From an uncultured Clostridia bacterium (lineage in GTDB: Bacteria; Bacillota; Clostridia; Christensenellales; Aristaeellaceae): a stretch of 52,468 bases of DNA. Position numbers and translations under genes: made by a program. Below, one piece after another: positions 50,215-52,468 of this stretch (positions within the stretch are counted from its first letter, which is position 1; each line of letters opens with the position of its first letter). The notes beneath the pieces were generated by a model. That model was not told where the DNA came from, searched no databases, and saw nothing but the letters and a program-made list of their open reading frames with translations. The stretch covers positions 1 to 52,468 of the forward strand of contig CAMFCQ010000009.1 of NCBI GenBank assembly GCA_945948915.1. Direction: 5' to 3'.

Positions 50215-50862
50215 TTATAGAAAGAAACGATCCATCATGCCGTTTTCATGCATGTGAAAGCCATGCATGCCGAATTGATTCGCGCCCTCGATATTGCACA
50301 GCGTGTCGTCGATGAACACCGCGCGCGCCGGATCGATCCCGTAGCGGTCGCACAGCAGCTGATAAATCTCGCGCTCCGGCTTGATCACATGCTCGTAGCA
50401 GGAGATGATCCCGCCGTCGAACAGATCGCCGAAGTGATCCGCGAACTTGACGCGCAGGCGCTCATAGCCCTGCCGGGGATAGTTGGAGAGCAGGTAGAGC
50501 TTCTTGCCCGCGCGCCTGCAGCGGCGCGCTGCGCGCCAGCCCTCCTCGATCGGAGTCTTGAGCTCAATCCAGCCCTCCAGCGCGTGCAGATAGTCCTCCG
50601 TCCTGCCGCCGGCCTCCTCATGCAGCCGCTGCGCCGCCTCCTGATAGGTCATCGTGCCGCGGTCAAAGCACGGCCAGTACGGCCCCTTGTAGACATGGCG
50701 GAGCATGTGCTGCTGCATCGCCTCGTCGCCCGGAAAGAGCTGCTGCAGAAAGTCGTCCGGCGCGAACCTGATGAGGATGTTGCCGATGTCAAACACCACC
50801 GCGTCCACCTTGTGCCAGGGCATCGTCTCGTAGACGAGATCAAAGCGCGTTCCTTCGTTCAT
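50215..50862 (-). CDS. HAD-superfamily hydrolase (YihX-like)
   Basis: A 215-residue haloacid-dehalogenase-fold phosphatase. Motif I is VVFDIGNIL with nucleophile Asp25; motif II is YLLSNYP; motif III Lys is in HVIKPEREIY; motif IV is FIDDTLCNIEGA. The FDIGN form is that of YihX-type enzymes acting on sugar 1-phosphates, but specificity is not assured. The start at 50862 follows GGGAGG by seven bases; the open frame upstream is rejected. Confidence 0.88.
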   Translation of the reverse strand: MNEGTRFDLVYETMPWHKVDAVVFDIGNILIRFAPDDFLQQLFPGDEAMQQHMLRHVYKGPYWPCFDRGTMTYQEAAQRLHEEAGGRTEDYLHALEGWIELKTPIEEGWRAARRCRRAGKKLYLLSNYPRQGYERLRVKFADHFGDLFDGGIISCYEHVIKPEREIYQLLCDRYGIDPARAVFIDDTLCNIEGANQFGMHGFHMHENGMMDRFFL

Positions 50863-50973
50863 GCGGATTCCTCCCGGTTGCTTTCGTTTTAATCTGTATA
50901 TCATTCGTCCTTTTTCGGGCTTTTCCTTCTTGATCCTTTTTCCTGTTCCCATGTATAAGCCGCTTTTTCATGC

Positions 50974-51066
50974 ACGAAGCGAACATGGGTCAAGGGGCGT
51001 AGTCCCTTGCGGGGTTTGGGGCAGCGCCCCAAGCCGGTCTTAGGGCGGCAGCCCTAGCGTCTCCCC
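50974..51066 (+). repeat. Modular hairpin repeat (divergent copy)
   Basis: CGAAGCGAACATGGGTCAA, then hairpins AAGGGGCGTAGTCCCTT, TGGGGCAGCGCCCCA and TAGGGCGGCAGCCCTA in a row. The start is weaker than in other copies but the last hairpin is identical. It fills the gap between the HAD and LysR genes. Confidence 0.62.
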
Positions 51067-51068
51067 CC

Positions 51069-51989
51069 TCACGCCGGAACAGTCTGCATATCGCCCACGA
51101 TCCTGTGCAGCACATCCAGATACTCCTGCCCCAGCGGCGTCGGCCGGTAATCCCTGTGGGTGATGACGCCGATGCGGATGACCTCGTCCACCTGAAGCGG
51201 GATGGAGATGATGTCCTCGCCGCGCAGGTAGGACGGGCAGATGCCCGAGGAGATCGTATAGCCGTCCGTGCCGACCATCAGGTCGATGATCGTGCCCTTG
51301 TCCGTCACCTTGACGCTGCGGTCGTGGTTGAGCGTGGAGAGGATCTCCTCAGAAAAGTAAAAGGCGTTCTGGTCGCCCTGCTCATAGGTCAGGCACGGCA
51401 GGTCCACCAGATCGGCCATGGAGACGCTTGTCCTGCCTGCGAGCGGGTTGTTGCGGCCCACGAAGATGTGCGGCCGGGCGGCAAAGAGCTCGGAGAAGAC
51501 CAGGTTCGCCTCGCGCAGCGTCTTGCTGATGACGGCCTCGTTGAACGCGCTCATATAGATCACGCCCATCTCGCTGCGCAGGTTCTTGACATCCATGATC
51601 GTGTCGTAGGTCTTGCCCTCGCGCAGGGTGAACTCGTATGTCTGATCGCTGTGGGCGCGCACCAGCTCGATGAACGCGCTGGAGGTGAACGAGTAATGCT
51701 GCGTGGAGACCGAGAAGCGCTGGCGCACCTCCTGATGCGCGATGTACTTTTCCTCAATCAGCGCGGCCTGCTGCACCACCTGGCGCGCATAGCCCAGAAA
51801 CTCCGTGCCCTCGGGCGTGAGCAGGATGCCGCGGGACTTGCGCACAAAGATGGTCGTGGCGATCTCCTCCTCCAGCTCGCGGATGGCCGCGGACAGGCTG
51901 GGCTGGGCGATAAACAGCGATTTCGCCGCCTCGGTGATCGATCCCTTTTCCGCCACCTCGATGACGTATTTGAGCTGCTGAAGCGTCAT
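51069..51989 (-). CDS. LysR-family transcriptional regulator
   Basis: A 306-residue regulator with an N-terminal winged helix (residues 1-60: LQQLKYVIEVAEKGSITEAA, AQPSLSAAIRELEEEI) and a two-lobed effector domain. The ATG at 51989 has GGGAGG eight bases upstream. It is divergent from the MetN-like ATPase gene, with an ATAG-N7-CTAT box between, so it probably controls that importer; sulfur or methionine supply is a plausible signal but is inferred only from the MetN-like neighbour. Confidence 0.92.
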   Translation of the reverse strand: MTLQQLKYVIEVAEKGSITEAAKSLFIAQPSLSAAIRELEEEIATTIFVRKSRGILLTPEGTEFLGYARQVVQQAALIEEKYIAHQEVRQRFSVSTQHYSFTSSAFIELVRAHSDQTYEFTLREGKTYDTIMDVKNLRSEMGVIYMSAFNEAVISKTLREANLVFSELFAARPHIFVGRNNPLAGRTSVSMADLVDLPCLTYEQGDQNAFYFSEEILSTLNHDRSVKVTDKGTIIDLMVGTDGYTISSGICPSYLRGEDIISIPLQVDEVIRIGVITHRDYRPTPLGQEYLDVLHRIVGDMQTVPA

Positions 51990-52018
51990 GCGCGATCCCT
52001 CCCTGTTCATAGGCCTTC

Positions 52019-52047
52019 ATTATAGCACATCGCGCGCCCCAGTTCAA
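52019..52047 (-). promoter_or_regulatory. Promoter of the lysR gene
   Basis: TTGAAC (52047-52042) and TATAAT (52024-52019) are 17 bases apart on the - strand, 29 bases before the start codon. Confidence 0.75.
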
Positions 52048-52055
52048 TCTTTATC

Positions 52056-52070
52056 ATAGTCTTTCCCTAT
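52056..52070. promoter_or_regulatory. Candidate LysR-type binding box
   Basis: ATAGTCTTTCCCTAT fits the T-N11-A dyad of LysR regulators and lies between the two divergent promoters. A related CTATGCATAAG dyad lies at 52098-52108, inside the rightward promoter spacer. Confidence 0.5.
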
Positions 52071-52093
52071 GCCGCACCATATTTTAATCATGT

Positions 52094-52122
52094 TTGCCTA
52101 TGCATAAGAAATGCGCTATAAT
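52094..52122 (+). promoter_or_regulatory. Promoter of the MetN-like ABC importer
   Basis: TTGCCT (52094-52099) and TATAAT (52117-52122) are 17 bases apart. The ~190-base leader that follows is largely made of repeat copies C1 and C2. Confidence 0.7.
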
Positions 52123-52132
52123 ACCCCATGTC

Positions 52133-52228
52133 ACCGGCATGATGCCGGCCCCACTTCCGACAAAGCGCTGTGCATCACGAGGCCACTCAGCCCGAGGCCG
52201 GTGCTTGACAGAAGGAACTCCATCGCAG
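52133..52228 (+). repeat. Palindrome-headed element (copy C1)
   Basis: Begins ACCGGCATGATGCCGG, keeps CCGAC near position 30 and CCCGAGGCCGGTGCTT in the middle, 96 bases long. The frame used in the GH2 copy is open here ([13 protein letters not shown]...). It lies in the 5' leader of the MetN-like gene. Confidence 0.72.
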
Positions 52229-52275
52229 ACCGGCATGATGCCGGCCCCACCTCCGACAAATCTTACAGCAAAAGA
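52229..52275 (+). repeat. Palindrome-headed element, internally deleted (copy C2)
   Basis: The first ~32 bases repeat the element head (ACCGGCATGATGCCGG, CCGACAAA) and are joined to an end-like CTTACAGCAAAAG. It follows C1 directly, so the pair looks like a tandem copy that lost its middle. Confidence 0.65.
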
Positions 52276-52308
52276 ACCGGCTTCAGCCGTCGAAAGGAGA
52301 GGCGCATC

Positions 52309-52468
52309 TTGGCGCTCATCGAACTCAGGCACCTGACAAAGACGTTCAGGGGCAAGACCCAGACCGTGGACGCCCTCAAGGACATCAACCTTCAGATCAA
52401 CCAGGGCGACATCTACGGCATCATCGGCATGTCCGGCGCGGGCAAATCGACGCTCGTGCGCTGCATCA
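52309..52468 (+). CDS. MetN-like ABC importer ATP-binding protein (start only)
   Basis: The first 53 residues of an ATPase, cut by the window end. The TTG at 52309 follows AAGGAG by nine bases. The sequence [10 protein letters not shown], an interstrand VDALKDINL and the Walker A region [16 protein letters not shown] match MetN of methionine importers, where [10 protein letters not shown] is typical. The permease and binding-protein genes, if present, lie to the right. Divergence from a LysR gene suggests joint control. Methionine as substrate is inferred from the N-terminus only. Confidence 0.8.
   Translation, partial: MALIELRHLTKTFRGKTQTVDALKDINLQINQGDIYGIIGMSGAGKSTLVRCI

Noticed and set aside
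52133-52308. SAM or other riboswitch before the MetN-like gene
   Set aside because: The leader is mostly accounted for by two copies of the palindrome-headed element, and no S-box core motif could be seen.
52094-52336. An 80-codon ORF in the leader before the MetN-like gene
   Set aside because: It consists of translated repeat copies C1 and C2 and overlaps the promoter; it has no ribosome site.

Overview
The window looks like a chromosome segment of a GC-rich, probably gut- or rumen-dwelling anaerobe of the Bacillota (Clostridia). The basis is HPr kinase/phosphorylase, an SdpR/SdpI pair, near-consensus sigma-70-type promoters, strong AGGAGG ribosome sites and many carbohydrate-uptake genes. 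The placement is an inference; no rRNA or tRNA gene is present to fix it. The first ~1.2 kb is AT-rich and the first two genes are less GC-rich than the rest, so the left edge may be a composition boundary.

Layout. (1) 1-1263: AT-rich DNA with terminators and no convincing gene. (2) 1264-4586: two secreted hydrolases, a beta-lactamase-fold serine hydrolase and a tannase/feruloyl-esterase-like protein. (3) 4772-13465: a rhamnose/rhamnogalacturonan-I (RG-I) locus. A leftward operon (SGNH acetylesterase, rhaB, rhaA, rhaD, rhaM) diverges from a rightward pair (GH105 unsaturated rhamnogalacturonyl hydrolase and a GH112 phosphorylase). (4) 13821-21375: a leftward LplABC-type sugar importer, diverging from an AraC regulator and a GH2 glycosidase. 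Regions 3 and 4 together suggest import of RG-I-type oligosaccharides and breakdown inside the cell. GH112 would release L-rhamnose and Gal-1-P, GH105 would release rhamnose from unsaturated disaccharides, and RhaM/A/B/D would take rhamnose to DHAP and lactaldehyde. (5) 21560-24206: D-cysteine desulfhydrase-like enzyme and a CoA-transferase. (6) 24611-29775: an FbpABC-type importer and an EIIC-like membrane protein. (7) 30212-34887: PfkB kinase, sirtuin, MATE transporter, radical SAM enzyme. (8) 35014-39120: an insertion-sequence relic, a NifX-like protein and a heterodimeric ABC exporter. (9) 39498-44784: sdpR-sdpI with a promoter bracketed by two matching operators, then hprK, a ROK glucokinase, a beta-lactamase-like protein and a phosphohexomutase. 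(10) 44948-49018: 2-hydroxyacid dehydrogenase and a TAXI-TRAP transporter. (11) 49260-52468: peptidoglycan-binding protein, HAD phosphatase, LysR regulator and the start of a MetN-like ATPase.

The least conventional content is in repeats. A 98-bp palindrome-headed element occurs at three loci (four copies). One copy lies in frame inside the GH2 gene and adds about 33 residues; every copy is open in that same frame, which recalls the protein-coding palindromic elements of Rickettsia. A second, modular hairpin family fills most long intergenic gaps; two copies have ~20-bp terminal inverted repeats like a MITE. A third repeat is a transcription-terminator-like hairpin, found singly after the GH2 gene and as a head-to-head pair at 39.2-39.4 kb. 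A separate 162-bp MITE-like element lies at 29.8 kb.
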